Shown here one piece after another: positions 46,408 to 58,630 of a stretch of 64,000 nucleotides of DNA. The position numbers and the translations under genes were made by a program. This stretch comes from Earliella scabrosa. Lineage: Eukaryota > Basidiomycota > Agaricomycetes > Polyporales > Polyporaceae. Location of the stretch: the NCBI GenBank assembly GCA_022605405.1, contig JABYQQ010000005.1, forward strand, positions 1,178,001 to 1,242,000, written 5' to 3'. The notes under the pieces were generated by a model. It worked only from the letters and a program-made list of their open reading frames with translations. It was not told the origin of the DNA and did not search any database. Position 1 is the first letter of the stretch. Each line of letters opens with the position of its first letter.

Positions 46408-48027
46408 ATGGTGCCGTCCGTCGTTTCTTCATTACTACTCTTCGCCACCGCCCTTTCGTCCCAGGTTGCAGCCCACCCTCACCCCCACGCCCACGATGAC
46501 CACGAGCACACACACGCGATGAGGTCCGCCCTGCCCGAGACCTGGTTCCACCGCGCAGATCATCCCGTCCAGAGCCTCTTCAAGCGAGGGGGCGACGGCG
46601 TCACATACGCAGAGGTCGGCTCGCCAGGTTCGTTTTTCTCTTCCTTCTCGCCTCCCGCGTGCGCGTCTAACCTACTCGCCTCCTTTCTTCTCGCGCAGAG
46701 TGGGCCGCGGGCTTCCCCGACACGGAGGACATGGATCCGAACGGCGCTGGTCTGCCGCAAGCATGGATTGACGCCCTCGACGCTGCCATCAAGGCAGGCA
46801 AGATCCCAGACGTCCCCGTCTCGCAGGACACCGGCGGAAACCCCATCTATCCCAACAACTTGGACCCCCTCAGCCCCGAAATCTGCTCGTCCACGTACAA
46901 GTGCCGCAATGACGACGACCTCTGGGACGCGCCCGACGGCGTCTTCTCCTCCGGCTTCGACGATGGTCCCGTTCCCGTACGTCCCCTCCCGACCGGTCAC
47001 TGGCCGTTCATCGGGTGCAGTGTGCTAACACCGTCCGATCTGCAGGCCGGCATTCCGCTCTACAACTTCCTCAAGGAAAACAACGTGGTCACGACCCACT
47101 TCATGATTGGCTCCAACATCAAGTACAACGCAGAGGTGTTCAAGATGGCGTTCAACGACCTCCAAAGTGAGTCACCCACAGCCGTGCCCTCCAGTGTATC
47201 AGCGCTGACTGTGTCTTTCTATCTACCTGTTGCACAGGTGACCTCGCCGTCCACACATGGACGCACCCGTACATGACCACCCTCACCAACTACCAGGTCC
47301 TCGGTGAACTCGGCTGGACCATGGAGATCATCCACAACTCGACTGGCGGCCGTATCCCCAAGTACTGGCGCCCGCCCTTTGGTGACTCGGACGAGCGCGT
47401 CCGCGCCATTGCTAAGGAGGTCTTCGGCCTGACCACCGTCATCTGGAACCAGGAGTGCGTCTATCATATGTCCGCAGCGGTGCCGATAGTTGACAGGTCC
47501 CTTGCAGCACCGAGGACTGGAGCGTTGGCCAGCCTGGCGGCTACACCATCGAGCAGGTCGACGCAGACCTCCAGAAGTGGATCACCGGGCCCAAGTCGCC
47601 CGGCCTCATGATCCTCGAGCACGAGCTGAACGAGAACACGATCGGCGCGTTCATGCGCGCGTTCCCCCTCATTGCCGAGAACGGCTGGAAGTTCGAGAGC
47701 ACCGCGCGCCACGGCGGCGACGTCTACCAGAACGCTGCCGACAACACGGGTGATGTCACCCCCGCGACTGTCGGGGTCATTGGCGCCGCTATTCCTGACC
47801 CGGAGACCACCACCACAACGACCAGCGGCGGGACGACCAAGCCGCCCAGCACTACCGGTGCTCCCACTGCACCCACTGCACCCGGCAACGGCCAGAGCGG
47901 CAACTCGACAACGACGCCGACGACTACGCCCGCTGGTGGCGAGGATCAGAACAGCGGCGTTGTGTCGCGGCCAATGACGCTTGTGGCGTCTCTCGTCGTC
48001 GTCGCCGCTGCGTTCGCTCTGTCATGA
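46408..48027 (+). CDS. GPI-anchored chitin deacetylase (carbohydrate esterase family 4)
   Basis: Removes acetyl groups from cell-wall chitin to give chitosan, at the cell surface. Exons 46408-46627, 46699-46976, 47046-47166, 47238-47454, 47508-48027; 451 residues. A signal peptide (residues 1 to about 22) is followed by a His-rich stretch ([14 protein letters not shown]). NodB-domain motifs: GFDDGP (159-164, catalytic Asp pair), HTWTH (212-216, metal His pair), RPPFGDSD (from 251) and LEHELNE near the end. A Thr/Ser/Pro-rich stalk and a hydrophobic C-terminus ([17 protein letters not shown]) fit a GPI anchor. Motif 1 has Gly where TFDDGP is more usual. A TATATAA box lies about 90 nt upstream. 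The His-rich N-terminus may bind metal; that is inference. Confidence 0.94.
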
Positions 48028-51000
48028 TCTCCTCTCACGAACCCTCCCCCTCCCTGCATGTCTGGCTGCGAACTTGGGCTTGGTTGGCGAACACCACAGT
48101 GCACATTTCCCTATCCTCATCCACACGACGGCTTGGCACCCCGGACCACTTGATTAGACTCGCTTAATCGACGGACTCATCGCGTCCACCGACCTCTTTT
48201 AAACTTTGCTATACTCCCGTCTCGACGTTTTGTTTCATACGTTTCACTTTGTCTCAAGCGGGGGTTACTTACACGACCTAGTCGAGCCTCGGTTGGCGGC
48301 CCTTTCGCGCCTAGACTTTCAGACTTTCTCCATGTAACGTACCGTCACGACCCCGGACTTCTGCCTCCACATATCTGCTTTTGGGTTTCCATTTCTTGCA
48401 TATCACTTCCACGGACCACTCCTCTATCTTTCTACCCTTCATCCGCATCCATCTATCCGCACATCCGTACTTAACGACCCGTCATGGACATCCTCCCCCC
48501 ACCTGCACAATACGAGGGTTCCCCCCCCTAATCACCGTCACTCCTTTCGATCCAAAACCAGCGAACAGTGTGCTTACCACTTGACACTCCTTTTCCAGGT
48601 GGCGGCGGCTTCGGCACCCCTCCGATCCCATCATGTAGCGTAGAACCCCCCCACAATTTGTGAGAATCCCCCTCCCCCCTGTAATTGGTCGCAGTAATCG
48701 AAGTCTGCAGTTCCATGGCGGACCCCCTACCATTCTTCGCGTGCCTGCATGGTTCGCGTGGTGCTGCAGCTGTGTGCCTCAAGGTCTGGTGGTGTGTGTG
48801 GGCGTCGGCGTCGGCGCTGGCGCGGGTGCGCCGGTACTTACTCGGCTTGCTGTGAGAATGCAGCTCCGGGCGCACCGGGAGGCAGGGAACGTGTCGTGGA
48901 CACGCGGAGGGGGAATGGACGCTAGGGGAAGGAGCGAGCTGGGCGCCGCCAGCATGGAACGAGGCCGCGGTGCGGTTAGCGGTTAGCGGCTCGGCGCGGG
49001 CGTTGAGTAGATCGAAGCTGTGGTACGGTGGGGTACGTACTTAGTCGAGATGGACGTGAGATCTGCCACCCGATTGGTGGGAAGGAAGACCAGAGAAATG
49101 GGTGAAGGCATATCGTCATTGTCGTCAATGTATGTATGTATGGAGAACAACGGGCTTGGCCCTCAGCGCGCGATAATTGAGATGTTATGAATAGGACTTG
49201 TGTGCGCTGTGCGCTGTGCGCGCCCCGACCGGGGAGATGAACGGGCGCACGCGCCGATCTCGACTATACGTACGCCGAGAGAACGTGGACCAACAGACTG
49301 TGGGGCCGTGGGCAGCGGGCAAGAGCATGGTTGCTACTGCGCACGCGCGCCAGAGCCGAGCGAACTGTGCAGCATTAGATTAGATAGGCGCCCAATGTGC
49401 GGGGCTGGAGACACCATGACCGTCGACACGGCCTGCCACTTCCCGCCATGTCTGAAAATCTCACTCTTAGCTGACCCTTGCATCTTCTCAGTACTATGGC
49501 GAACGCCTGTTGCAATTGCTGCCTTTGGCGGGGTGCTGTAGCGGCGCTGCGCCGGGCTCGCAGCCCCGTCGCCAGGTGCACTGGGCGAGGTTTGCACGCG
49601 TGTGTCAAGAGCCTTCTCCGGGCCCGATGAGAAGATGGTCCTTGAGGCTCGTTAGTCCTGGCGCGGAATGTGCGGAATGTGCGGCCCTCGTGCGAAGCAT
49701 GCGTCTGCGGTCATGGAGGTCGTGATGATGATGGGTTGCGGTCCCCGTACGGGAGTGTTCATGCAGGGCTTCGACGGTGCGTGCTCTGCTTGCGCTGTGC
49801 TGTTCCTTCTCAGTTCAGACTTCATACGAAGCTCGGACGCGTGCGTGCGTGCGTGATGTCTGCCTGCGCAGTGAACAGAAGAACTGTCGAAGGGCATACG
49901 TCAGGATAGCAAGGATCTGTCAGGGACAAGCGAGACGCTGAAAGTCCGTTGCATGATATCCAGGTGGAGGAGCTTCGACCAGCTGGCTTCGAGGGTACTA
50001 CGCCTTCTCGTCGACTTGATGCTTGCTAGTGTGCGGTGCGTCGACTGCCAGTGGGTGGATTTGCGCGGCCCGCGATCCGTGCCCTCTGTCCCCAGGACCG
50101 CGGACAGGATTGCCAGAAGGGACCACGTTCCTCCGCGGACGGACACGGCGCGTTCTTCTCGTATGTCCACCTTCCGTGCGGACATCGGCATGTGCTCGAA
50201 CAACGATGTTCAATACCCGCCGCAACACCCGCCGCTAGACAGCCATTCAGCCATCCGGAGTTCTCAGGTTGACTGCCAAACCGGAGCGCGGTACGCCGTG
50301 TGCATCATCTCTCTATATGAAGGTTGGATCACCATTTGCCCGGGCAGTATGGACGCAAGAGGATGATCAAGGACTTGCACGGCGAAGCTGTGAAGCACGA
50401 AGCGATACCCTATACCGCAGCTGGGCTTTGCGACGTATGTGACGAACAGGAGAAGCCAAGATAGAGTTCCACACCAGAAGAGCGAGTGGCACACGTGCGT
50501 GTTCTCGTACTTCTTGCATTGCATGGCGTCCGTTCCATGCAAACGCCCCAGATGTTCGTTCGTCGCTCTTCTCACCACAAGGGATCCCCCAACTAGGTAC
50601 GCCCAGCGAGTCATATCTGTCCACTAGGCGAATCGCTGCAGCACGAACGCGGTGTCTACTATCCTGAAGTCATACCCCACCGCGGGCGCAGGGAAGGGAG
50701 AGCTTCGAGCGGATGCCGGGCTTCGCGCGGTCCGCGAGGCCGAGTGCGTGCCGCCCAACAGGAGAACCTTGTGTTGACGTCGAAGTTGACCACGTTTCCC
50801 CGCACCCAAACACGCTTCCATGCTTCCTCGTGACACCATCCTCTGTCCGCCTTCCGCCAGAACGGCGCGCCCAGGGTAGCGTGGGTCTGGCCAGGACGGC
50901 GTGCCTTCTCTGCAGCTGCCAGTTTGGCCATTCTGCACCTTTCCCAGCAAACGGCCAATTGTGTCAATACCTCAATACCTTCTCGTCCTAACCATGAAGA

Positions 51001-51596
51001 CCTCTGCTGCAGCCGTATGGAAATGGACTCCTGCACGTTTTCCAACGAGGAATATTACATCGATATTCCACAGCCGACTCCCACTACCACAGTGCCTCTG
51101 GACGCATCCAGGATGAACCATCAACTAGCTGCCGAGCTCTCCGCCCACTCCCAAACCCCCTCCCCGTTGCCGTCTCCGTCTCCGTCCCATCGCCCGCCCT
51201 CTCTCCGTTCTCCGTCCTCGGCCAGCCATCCCACAGACGATAAGTTACTCAATAATTGATGTGTGAAGAAAGAACGAAGGTGTGTGCGGTCGTGCAAGCA
51301 TCGGCGGCAGAACGAAGGCGCGGCGCCGAGCGTGTGTCGTGTCGAGTCGTGAACAGGAACGGGAGGGGCCAGAAGCCCCCCGAGCGAATGCGCGAAGGTC
51401 GAAGGTCGAAGGTCGAAGGAGGTGTGTGGTGCGGTGGACCGCGATCTATGGTGTAGACGGGTATGGCCGAAATCGCATCTACCTCAAGTCAGAATAGATC
51501 GGTCCGTCAGCTCGTGTGTACGAAGGTATGTCACTCGCGACACGAGCTAGAGCTGACACTCACGGTATATGTGTAGATGGCGGCGGTAGTATGCGC
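48028..51596. other. Gene-poor region, 3.6 kb
   Basis: Longest gene-free stretch of the window. Short open frames on both strands have no family motif. The most protein-like is 50924-51259 (plus), which contains MDSCTFSNEEYYIDI, but it has no second exon or domain. GC-rich with local TG/CG-rich runs (about 49200-49230 and 49845-49855). Confidence 0.45.
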
Positions 51597-51719
51597 CTAC
51601 GCAATGACGCAGCCGGTGTGCCCGCCGGAGCCGGAGCCTGTCTCCTGGTTGACGAAGACCTCGGCCGTAGGCTCGTCGACGGGGACGGGGACGGGCGGTG
51701 CAATCGTGAAGGCGTCCAT
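51597..51719 (-). CDS. Lipopeptide mating pheromone precursor (CaaX, CVIA)
   Basis: A 40-residue single-exon frame starting MDAF and ending Cys-Val-Ile-Ala-stop. The layout is that of basidiomycete pheromone precursors: a short MD[A/S]F start, a Pro/Val and acidic propeptide (PPVPVPVDEPTAE), a polar Gly/Ser-rich segment (QETGSGSGGHTG) and a C-terminal CaaX box for farnesylation, trimming and carboxymethylation. The mature peptide would be the last dozen or so residues and be exported by a Ste6-type transporter to act on Ste3-type receptors. The longer frame starting at 51851 was rejected because MDAF is the canonical start. A TATAAA lies about 150 nt upstream. No Ste3 receptor is present in the window, so mating-type linkage is not shown. 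Confidence 0.75.
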   Translation of the reverse strand: MDAFTIAPPVPVPVDEPTAEVFVNQETGSGSGGHTGCVIA

Positions 51720-53381
51720 GGCGTTGTGGTGGATGTGGTGGGTGCGATGAGAAGAGAGAGCTCGTCGAAAGCGCGGTGCGAGAGCGAAGGTTGTTCTGCT
51801 TTTGCTTTGCGCAAGAGGAGTAGAAGTGACGACGGTCGCTGCCTCCTCCACCCCGGCCCCGCTCGCATTTATATGCCAAACGCCTCCCCCCCTCCTCCTC
51901 CACCCGACTTCGACCCGGAATCCCCATCTCGCCCCCCAGTTCCTGCCGAGTCAATGCACCACGCACACCGTGCGCCCCGGCAGCACTCATCCGGACGGAC
52001 TCGATGCGTCATCTCCCGCTTGCCGTGCGCGAGACAATAAACCATGCCGCGCGCAAGATCCTGCGGTGAGATGGCGCCCTCTTGTCTCTTTTCGCGATCT
52101 CGACATCACCGAACGCGTATGCGCAAAGCGTCGTGCCTCGCCCACATTTCCTGCAGCCACATCCCGCCCGGCCGTCTTCCGAGTCAAAGGGTCTCGATCG
52201 AAACGAAACGAAGGCATAGACAATAGGCCACACCAGCCGCTAGCCACACGTTGTCCAAAAGCGGGAACCAGCGCACGCTTTCGCTTTCGCAATAATCACG
52301 CTCATATCAGCCCCATCGAGGGCGCATTGCCCACGTCTGACCTCTGTGTGATTGTCAGTGCGGACGTCGATCGCGCGGCGACATTGATCTTGCCGCAGAG
52401 GTGAGACATGGTGTTATTGTTATGCACGGCTTGGGGAGCCCCCGAGGAAAGAACAAGAAGGCTATCGCTCATCAATCTCCCCGGGCCCGGTCCGGCGGCC
52501 TCCCCTGCTAAAGTAGTGCGCACTGCGCAGGGTCTAGGCACCAAGTGGCCCTTCTCTCTACTCAACGCCATGCGCTAGCGACGACAACATGGGGAGCGCT
52601 CAAGATCAGACTAAGTGCCTAAGTGCCTTGCCTATTGTTATGGAGAGCGCTGAGGCATCGGGGGCACCAAACGACCGATCTCGCGGAGTTCATAGAGTCC
52701 AAGAAGTGGATCAACGTCGTGTATGTGCCAGCTACAGACAGACAGCATACGCTATGTACAGACGTGCACACCGAGCATGCAGCAACGTACACTCGCAGGG
52801 ACCGAAACACTCGTTACGTCATAAGGTCATTAGTATGCGGCACAAAGAGAACGGGGTAGGCGCAGTGCCACGCGGAACCATGGGGGGAAAGATGAGGGAG
52901 GATGCATACAGTCATCATCGTGGGGGAGGGGGAGGGCCTATGTAAGCGTGGCCTGGGGAAGGGAAGGGAAGGGAAGACGGCGTCAGTAAATGTACTAGGG
53001 CGGGGGGCAGAATGCAGAGACAATAAGATAAATGCGACATTAAGATATGTACCGGCAGAGATGAACGCGATGGATGATGGACAACAGCAAACGACATATG
53101 ACGGGTCAAGAAAGAGGGGGGTGATGGGGCACGATGGGCAAAGCACTATCCGGAAGTGTCCCAGCCGAGTGCGAGCGAGCGGAGGCGAGCTAGAGCCAAA
53201 GGAACATAAGGCGACCCGCTCGCAAGTCCTATGAGACGAAGAGACGAACGGAGCGATCGGTAAGCGAGGACGGAGGAGCACAGGGACGAATCCGTGTGTG
53301 CGCAGAGATGCGAAGCACGACCACGCAAGCGCGAAGCCCACATGGCGGCTACGGCATGCCCTGGGACGAAACTGCGACAAT
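51720..53381. other. Gene-poor region between pheromone gene and kinase gene
   Basis: Promoter of the pheromone gene and 3' flank of the kinase gene. No other CaaX-type frame was found on either strand by eye. Confidence 0.45.
51868..51873 (-). promoter_or_regulatory. TATA box (TATAAA) of the pheromone precursor gene
   Basis: TATAAAT on the minus strand about 150 nt before the ATG at 51719, in an otherwise GC-rich stretch. The position fits a strong core promoter. Confidence 0.5.
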
Positions 53382-55798
53382 CTAGAGGATACTCGGCCAC
53401 TTGAGCTTGAGACCTTCGAGCCAGCGCAAATACAGGAGCTCCGAGATCGGGGACTTGCGAACGGGCGAGCCGGTGTCGGGTTGCGCCGGGCTCTGGAGCG
53501 GCGACGAGGTCGAAGGAAGCCCGGATATTTCCTCTTCCTCCGTCACGACGAGTCCCTTCGCGGTCATCTCACTCCGGCGGATGATGCGTTTATGTGGGAA
53601 TAGCGAACGCGCGGTTTGTATGTGGCTGCGCACGGCAGAGTTGCTAGAAACGGACCTGTCAGCTTATTCGACGCGGGTGAATACCGAGCACGAGGACGCA
53701 CTCGTTGATCCCCGCGAGGATGTCAAGTATGATGTTGTAAGCGAGTTCAGGGTTGACGTCCCGCAGCTCTTCGAAACCGCGAGACACCATACTCAATGAC
53801 TCGATCTCCCTGGCGTCCATGTCATCCCGTGTTGCCTAGAAGACAGTCGTCAATACCGTAAGGGCATGGATACGGATAACGTAACACACCTTCTGCAGTA
53901 TGGGCAGTACGACATCGTCAACCAGAGACTTACCCGCCTTCTGCGCCTCGCTGGCCGCCCGCCTATGAGGAGACTTTGTGCTCGACACAGGGGAGGGGAT
54001 CGAGGAGGTGCTGCCCTCGCGGCTCCGCACGCTCCCAACATACTCCTCGGAGAGCCTAAGGGAACGCACGGTGTCCACCTTCTTCACTGGCCGGATGGTA
54101 TCGACACCGGTGCCAAGGTCCGCTTCCCCGAGAATGGTCCCCGTCGTGACATTGTTCCGAGCAGCGTACGAGGCTCGCCGTGATGAACGGACGGAACCGG
54201 TGTATGCGGGAGGAGGCTCGGAAGAGTCTGCCACTTGCGCATCTACGTTCTCTACGCTCTGTGAAGGCGTGATAGGGGCTGGACTCGAAGTTTCGTCGGA
54301 GCCACTGTCGTTGACGAGCGATGGGGCATCCTTCTCATCGCTCTTTGAGAACGAGCGGATGACAACCGTCGAATGGCCAGCGTCGGCGTTCATACCAAGA
54401 CCACCCAGTGCGGCAGGAGGTTGGAGGGGTACGTCGCTCCCCTTCGTAGTGGCAGCGGTCGTGTCGATGGTTGTGTGTGCATCGTAGGAGGACTCATCAT
54501 CTTCACGCACTTCATCGAAGTAGTCGTCGTCAGGGATCATCCCAGGTGGCATGATGTCCTTGGCCATACTGCGAAGGGAACCCATGGCGGAGTTCGTGCG
54601 GATGGTGTTGAAGTCCCACTCGCTGCGCAGCGTTCCGTCCCATGCGCCGCTGTTCCGTATGGTTGCCTGGTAATACTGAGGTCCCTTGCCCGGAGAACGT
54701 GTACGATAGTCTTGGTATCGCTCGATGAGCTCGGTGAGGTACGAGGTCTTGCGTGCGTTGCGAATGAACCGATGCTGCAATAGCTCCTTGGTCGTTGGCC
54801 GCTACGCGCCGGGACATAGTGGTCAGCGTGGATATATGCGGTGCCTTAGGAATACACATACCGAATGAGGATCCTTCGTAAGGCACTGAGCCACGAAGTC
54901 CTTAAAGGCGAGAGAAAACGCGCCTTCGAGAACGGGTGGCTTCGCTTTCGGGATGAGGAAGAGTACTCGCATGGGATGATACTCCGCCAGAGGCGGCTCT
55001 CCTTTCGCCATCTCTATCGCTGTGATACCCAGACTCCAGATATCCGCCTTCGCGTCGTACCCCGCTTGCCGGATCACCTCCGGAGCCATCCAGAACGGAG
55101 TGCCCACGAAGGTGTGCCTCAATGTGCTGGTGAGTTGGGCAGCGACACCGAAATCGGCAAGCTTGACCTTCCCTGAGGCGGAGAGGAGGACGTTGGCAGC
55201 TTTGATATCTCGATGGATGGTCCCTTCACTGTGGAGGTAGTCGAGACCGAGGAGGAGTTCACGCATAATCACGGCGATATGAGCTTCTGTGAACGCTCCC
55301 GCCTTGAGCAAGTCGAGGCAGGAACCGCCGGCGAGGTACTCCATCACTATCCACAGCTTGTACGCCACGACAAAAGAGCCGTAGTATCTTGTCACATACT
55401 CGGAGTCGCACTGCGCCAGACTCGCGATTTCTTGCTGAATCTCCGAGATGTCGTCGTCCGAGTCCTCGAGGTCTGCTCCACACGCGTCACAATCGCATTC
55501 CTGAGTAAAGAACAGCCTACGCACCGATCTGCTTGATGGCGACAATCTGCTTCGTCTCATTGTGAATCGCCTTGTAAACCGTGCCAAAGCTCCCCGTTCC
55601 CAGCTTCTCCAAGAGGGTATACTGGCTCGCCGGGTTGCTGCTGGGTATATATGGCCAAGGTTCTGGCGACTTCACTTTGCGCTCACTGATGGGAGACGGT
55701 GGCGGGGACTTGGTGAGCTGCTTGGGCTGTAGATAGCCAAGGTCAGAAGAGCTGCTCGACGAGCTGGACTTTTTCAGCAAACGGGAGCCTGGAGGCAT
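53382..55798 (-). CDS. Ste20-like germinal-centre kinase (GCK-III, Sps1/Kic1/MST3 type)
   Basis: Ser/Thr kinase of the family acting in polarity, septation and NDR/MOR signalling. Exons (minus): 55525-55798, 54862-55472, 53890-54801, 53702-53835, 53382-53655; 734 residues. After a Ser/Pro-rich leader the kinase domain starts with the ATP loop [11 protein letters not shown] and catalytic lysine (VAIKQI). It continues with [19 protein letters not shown] and the Ste20 signature [11 protein letters not shown]. The regulatory tail is long, Ser/Thr-rich and largely disordered, with a conserved helical end ([20 protein letters not shown]). No CRIB/PBD or PH domain is present, so it is not a PAK (Cla4/Ste20). 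Introns are 46-60 nt. It lies 1.7 kb from the pheromone precursor gene. Confidence 0.92.
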
Positions 55799-56834
55799 GT
55801 CGCAGGAGGGGCGGCGGCAGCACTCTGCGGGCGGGGGAACGCGCAGGGGAGGGGGGCGGAGATGCGACGACGGAGGACGTCAGAATGGGCGCACTGGCGA
55901 ATCGTCGCACAGTGGGACCTTCTAGCGTGCACGTGTGCGGAGGCCGTCCATGCGGCTTGGATGAGAACGGCAAAAGGTGCGCCATCTCCCCATGACTTGG
56001 ACTGATGATTGGACGCGGACTATGACGAAAATCACTGCATGGCACAAGGTTTTACTCACCATGATGATGGGTCGTTATAGTGCCGTCAATAGGTGGATAA
56101 ATATCGTGATAACTGAGGCTGGAGAAGGGCTATGAATGGAGCGTATCGGGCGGAGGACGGGAACGTGCGGGCAGAGAAGAGGGGAACGGCGTGGTTGCAA
56201 GACACGGGGTCGAGAAGGTTATTGCGAGATTGCCGTGGTATTATCGTTGCCGCGTAGGGTCAGATTGCTGATGGATCGTCGAGGAGGCGTGTCCGGAGGT
56301 GTGCTCGCCGTGACGGACGTGCTGGGCGGTGTCAGCGACGGCGGCGGCGAGCAGAAACGCGGGCGAGGGCAAAAGACGAGGGAGGAGCCAAAACGGCCGA
56401 GGGAGCGCGACGGCGGCAGGTGACGTGATCCCCTAGCTTGGTGGCAGTGGGAACGTTGCTCCATGCGCTCTCCGCCGACTCGCCGGCAGCCGCTCGCACG
56501 GAATGCGTCCGGTCCGACCTAAGGACGCCAGCGCTTCTCCCCCGCCGCGCCTCCGCCCGACTGGCCGCTCAAAATGTGCATACTGATCTCCATGTCCGCC
56601 ACAGACACAGGGGTCGGAACGCACCCACGACCATCCAAAAGGCATCTACCTTACATCCGTGGCAGAATGGAACGCAGGACACCGGTTACTGTCAGTCTTG
56701 CACGGCAGTGTCTCGGCTACGCATGTGCGCATGAATCGGCATGGCAGGCATGTTGTGTTGGTGGTGGTAGCGTACAGCATACAGATGGAAGAACAGACTC
56801 AAAGCAACATAGACAACCAGCTCCTCGACACGTC
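55799..56834. other. Intergenic region
   Basis: Upstream of the kinase gene and downstream of RPL35. GC-rich open frames without motifs. Confidence 0.45.
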
Positions 56835-57373
56835 TCATGCCTTCACAGCGTACTTCCGGAGCGGGAAATGGATGTCCTTCTTGCGCTGCTTGAGCGTCTT
56901 CAGCGACGCTTCGTGCTGGTATCAATGCAGCCTCAGCACCACCACGGCATTCGACATAGCAGATGCGCCAAACCTTGGTCAGACGTCTCCGGATGGCACG
57001 GGTCTTCTTGGGTCGGAGGTCAAGGGGCAGATACTTCTTGCTCTTGTAGAACTCGCGAAGGTTCTGCCTCTGCTTTTGGTTCATGACGGTCAAGACACGA
57101 GCGATCGACTTGCGGACGGTGTTGCTACCAGAGCGGCATGAGGCGGTGCATGAACAACATGAAGGCGCAACGTACATCTTGGTAAGCTTCGCCGCAGAGC
57201 CACCAGCGATCTTCTGTACCCGGAGAGTCAAGAGCTCGTTCTTGAGCTCCGTGAGCTGCTTCGACAAGTCATTCTTAGACCTGGCGTACAATATCGTCAG
57301 TACGGATGTTCGCAAAGGACGGGTACAGGACGTACTTGGACTGGAGCTCGTACGCCTTGACCTTGCCGGGCAT
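56835..57373 (-). CDS. RPL35: 60S ribosomal protein L35 (uL29)
   Basis: Cytosolic large-subunit protein near the exit tunnel. Exons (minus): 57336-57373, 57176-57280, 56974-57124, 56835-56915; 124 residues, the normal size. The sequence is unmistakable: [69 protein letters not shown] and the ending [10 protein letters not shown]. Introns are 55, 51 and 58 nt, too short to host a snoRNA. The ATG is followed within 38 nt by the first intron, a common layout in fungal ribosomal protein genes. Confidence 0.97.
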
Positions 57374-58057
57374 TTTGTCGTGTGTTGATCTACGAAAACA
57401 AGTTTGGCATCAGGGCATGTCCTTCAAGTCGCCTCCTCTCCCCACTCGTAGGAACATCTTGCAGGATCGATCCAAACGAGTCTGAGGCTGCACAGAATGG
57501 GAGGAACACGATAATCACCTTGAGGAGTGTCGTAGGGAATGTCCACGCCAGGCTTGGGACGAGGAATACAGAGCGTGGGACAATGCTCGCGGTACTGTCT
57601 AGTTCTTGCAGCCACAGTTCCCACGCAGCTGGACGCCTTCCTTTTCGGGTGATCAACGCTCTCGCTGCTCGTGGCGACGTGCTGGGAGCTCGGAGTGATG
57701 CTGAATGCTTGTCTGCCACAACCTCTTGCTGGGTCTCACCGACGTGGTGCTGGTGCTGCCGGATAGTCTCTATATCGAGCTTGCGCTGGGAACATGGCGT
57801 CTACATGTCCAGGAGGCATTCACTTTGGGTGGCCTTTGTGATGGAGGCCCTGGGTGTCTAAAGCCGCTCGACTTCTCCTTTCGCCGCCTTTGTCTGCTGG
57901 CTTGCATGTCGTCCTTCCGTCGCCCGCATCCCCACAGACGTCTCCCAAGCTATACCAGCACCCCGTAACCACCCTGGAATCCTGTGGTATGTGCGCCCTG
58001 CTGGTTGGTTGCGCGAGCCGTCACTTGACAAGCATAATCAGGTCCCCACGATAAGTA
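57374..58057. other. Intergenic region, divergent
   Basis: Between RPL35 (minus) and the unknown ORF (plus); presumably holds the strong RPL35 promoter. No gene seen. Confidence 0.5.
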
Positions 58058-58630
58058 ATGGGTTCATTATACCCTCCAGCAAAAGACCTGCACTCTATCA
58101 CGTCCCTCTTCCCACATGTGGACCAAGACGTGATCGCGTCGATCGTCCACCACGAGCTCCCCGGCGCTGAGATCTACAAGCTCGACTCGCGCCGTATCCT
58201 CGAGTCGACATGGCATCTCATCGAGGTCAACATGGACGAGAGCACAATCTCCCTGCACTCCGCCCCCTCCGCCACTGAGACGTATGCGACTCTGGACTCC
58301 CTCCTCGTTCCCCTGAACGCCTACTTCTCTGTCCTCTGCGTCCACGGTCTCTCCCACGGCCAGTCTCCCATGCTTCCATGCCACCTCTTCCGATATAGCA
58401 GCCATCTGGTCAAGATTGCCGCGCAATACGAGTGGTCGGCCGTGCTTTCGTACCATCTCGCCTCATTTTCGCGTCGGTGCAAGGAGATGCGGAAGGGTGA
58501 CTACTCGGGATGGGGGAGGGTAGATATGGACCTGATGGAAGAGTTCCTTGTTCCGCACCAGAAGAAACGTAATGGTAGTGTACAACCCTTCCCTCGAGGA
58601 TGCCATTCTTGGTTGCTGATTCATACGTAA
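58058..58630 (+). CDS. Hypothetical protein, possibly gag-like
   Basis: Single open frame of 190 residues from an ATG. The composition is that of a soluble helical protein: LDSLLVPLNAYFSVLCVHGL, then a Tyr/Trp-containing segment (YEWSAVLSYHLASFSRRCKEM) and GWGRVDMDLMEEFLVPHQKKR. The latter segment recalls the gag-like or uncharacterised proteins often found as multiple copies in Agaricomycete genomes, but I cannot name a family with certainty. The last 20 residues look less protein-like, so there may be a splice after the KKR segment or the frame may be a truncated remnant. No zinc knuckle, protease or integrase is nearby. Confidence 0.5.
   Translation: MGSLYPPAKDLHSITSLFPHVDQDVIASIVHHELPGAEIYKLDSRRILESTWHLIEVNMDESTISLHSAPSATETYATLDSLLVPLNAYFSVLCVHGLSHGQSPMLPCHLFRYSSHLVKIAAQYEWSAVLSYHLASFSRRCKEMRKGDYSGWGRVDMDLMEEFLVPHQKKRNGSVQPFPRGCHSWLLIHT

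Noticed and set aside
49668..49856. Plus-strand frame ending Cys-Val-Arg-Ala-stop, superficially a CaaX box.
   Set aside because: The ending comes from a GCGTGCGTG simple run, Arg is not aliphatic, and the upstream residues lack any pheromone-precursor features.
50924..51259. Plus-strand frame of 111 codons containing MDSCTFSNEEYYIDI, reminiscent of a pheromone or regulator N-terminus.
   Set aside because: No CaaX ending, no domain and no supporting splice partner; the C-terminal half is low-complexity Ser/Pro. Not enough to call a gene.
53382..55798. Idea that the kinase is the PAK Cla4, which I recall as linked to pheromone-receptor loci in some polypores.
   Set aside because: No CRIB or PH domain can be read and the kinase signature and tail fit GCK-III kinases instead.
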